Below, one piece after another: positions 63,362 to 64,000 of a DNA stretch of 64,000 bases (the stretch's first letter is position 1; each line of letters begins with the position of its first letter). Position numbers and translations under genes: made by a program. This DNA comes from Raineyella fluvialis (lineage in GTDB: Bacteria > Actinomycetota > Actinomycetes > Propionibacteriales > Propionibacteriaceae), in the NCBI RefSeq assembly GCF_009646095.1, contig NZ_CP045725.1:930001-994000 (forward strand), given 5' to 3'. The notes beneath the pieces are model-generated. The model was not told where the DNA came from. It searched no databases and saw nothing but the letters and a program-made list of their open reading frames with translations.

Positions 63362-63877
63362 ATGGCGAACGTCCGGCCCCCGGAAGCCCCGACGCAGATC
63401 ACGGTCCCGAGCGCAAGCATCAGGTCCGTCCTGCGCGGTTGGCCCCCCAGCCGGTGGGCGGCAGCGGCCGGCGGGGCGGTCGGCACCATCCTCGTCGTCG
63501 GCCTGCCCACCGTCCTCATCCCCAACTCCGTCTTCGCCCGAGCCGTCCCGGTGACCTGGTGGGCCTGGCCGACGTTGATCGTGACGGCGGTCCTGGCCGG
63601 GCTCGTGGGTGCGACCTACGTCAGGCGTGGCTCGACCTCCGCCGAGGCGCCGTCCGCCAGCCACGGGTCGAAGGCCGGGATGGCCGGTGGGTTGTTGAGC
63701 TACTTCGCCGTCGGGTGCCCGGTCTGCAACAAGATCGCCCTGCTCGCCCTGGGCTACTCCGGCGCGCTGCGCTGGTTCGCCCCGGCCCAGCCCTTCCTCG
63801 CCCTGCTGGGCATCGGTCTGCTCGCGTACGCCCTGCATCGACGGCTGCGCGGCGACATGGCCTGCGTCAGCCGATAG
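63362..63877 (+). CDS. Membrane protein with a conserved-looking CPVC motif
   Basis: Encodes 171 residues with four membrane segments (about 31-53, 65-86, 105-125 and 140-158). The third region contains SYFAVGCPVCNKIALLALGYSGA, a CxxC pair next to a helix, which could bind metal or take part in thiol exchange. No named family recognised. It starts nine bases after the rhodanese stop and completes the unit under the CsoR/CstR-like operator, so a sulfur- or thiol-related membrane role is plausible (inference). Confidence 0.8.
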   Translation: MANVRPPEAPTQITVPSASIRSVLRGWPPSRWAAAAGGAVGTILVVGLPTVLIPNSVFARAVPVTWWAWPTLIVTAVLAGLVGATYVRRGSTSAEAPSASHGSKAGMAGGLLSYFAVGCPVCNKIALLALGYSGALRWFAPAQPFLALLGIGLLAYALHRRLRGDMACVSR

Positions 63878-64000
63878 CTCGAGGCAGTTGCTCCCAGTCC
63901 TCGATCGGCAGCAGGTCACGGTCGAGGTCCACACCCTCCGCGGCATCCAGGAGCGTACGCAGCACCGGGTCATCCAGGGACCCGGGCCCCTCGTACACGG
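63867..64000 (-). CDS. C-terminal end of an unidentified protein
   Basis: An open reverse frame entering from the right edge gives 43 codons ending LRTLLDAAEGVDLDRDLL, then PIEDWEQLPRAIG and TGA at 63867-63869. Third codon positions are almost all G or C, as in real genes here. Too short to identify. It overlaps the converging CPVC gene by 11 bases. Confidence 0.5.
   Translation of the reverse strand, partial: VYEGPGSLDDPVLRTLLDAAEGVDLDRDLLPIEDWEQLPRAIG

Overview
High-GC actinobacterial chromosome segment (inference). Supporting signs are strong G/C third-position bias, GTG starts, candidate leaderless genes (TANNNT 6-7 nt before ATG/GTG), a polyphosphate glucokinase, a HelD/HelR-like ATPase, a maleylpyruvate-isomerase-fold (mycothiol-type) protein, SPW-repeat membrane proteins and a DtxR/IdeR-type iron box. 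A Propionibacteriaceae-like host would fit, but no marker in the window settles genus. No rRNA, tRNA, CRISPR array, insertion sequence or phage gene was recognised.

Layout. 1-3.6 kb: end of a beta-glucoside PTS operon (EIIBCA, 6-phospho-beta-glucosidase, BglG/LicT antiterminator). 3.7-4.9 kb: small membrane proteins. 4.9-11.4 kb: galactose cluster (sodium symporter, divergent galK, UDPGP-family uridylyltransferase, aldose epimerase, LacI regulator) without galT or galE. 11.5-15.3 kb: housekeeping and orphan genes. 15.5-23.1 kb: an unusual block with a HelD/HelR-like ATPase, ParA, a protein with two SAP-like repeats, a second ParA, and a PLD-DEAD-DUF3427 helicase/nuclease whose base usage differs from its surroundings. 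24.2-37.6 kb: rhamnoside utilisation (polyphosphate glucokinase, two LacI regulators, MFS transporter, GH78 rhamnosidase, GH3 beta-glucosidase, rhaI, rhaB, rhaD) tied together by TGAAACGATTCA operators. 37.6-42 kb: PAP2 phosphatase, acetyltransferase, two SPW proteins, an FAD oxidoreductase. 42-45 kb: a 1003-residue protein of unknown function with an HE motif behind an iron box. 45.2-51.2 kb: operon with split transketolase, SDR, TIM-barrel isomerase, MHS transporter and FCD-type GntR regulator. 52.1-55.2 kb: two-component system next to a fatty-acid desaturase. 55.2-61 kb: two APC permeases, an ornithine-cyclodeaminase-like enzyme and an N-methyltryptophan-oxidase-like flavoenzyme. 61.2-62.4 kb: manA. 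62.5-63.9 kb: thioredoxin, rhodanese lipoprotein and a CPVC membrane protein behind a CsoR/CstR-like palindrome.

How the genes work together (inference). The rhamnoside block can import a rhamnosyl-glucoside, cut it inside the cell with GH78 and GH3, send rhamnose through RhaI, RhaB and RhaD, and phosphorylate the freed glucose with polyphosphate. The galactose block lacks GalT, so the UDPGP-family enzyme may convert galactose-1-phosphate to UDP-galactose with UTP.

Caution. Eight genes are broken, or appear to be, by the apparent loss of exactly one C or G from a short C/G run (EIIBCA, GH1, the 4.2-kb membrane protein, rhaB, the FAD oxidoreductase, the histidine kinase, manA and probably the 5' end of the PLD helicase). 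That uniform signature points to sequencing or assembly indels rather than eight pseudogenes.
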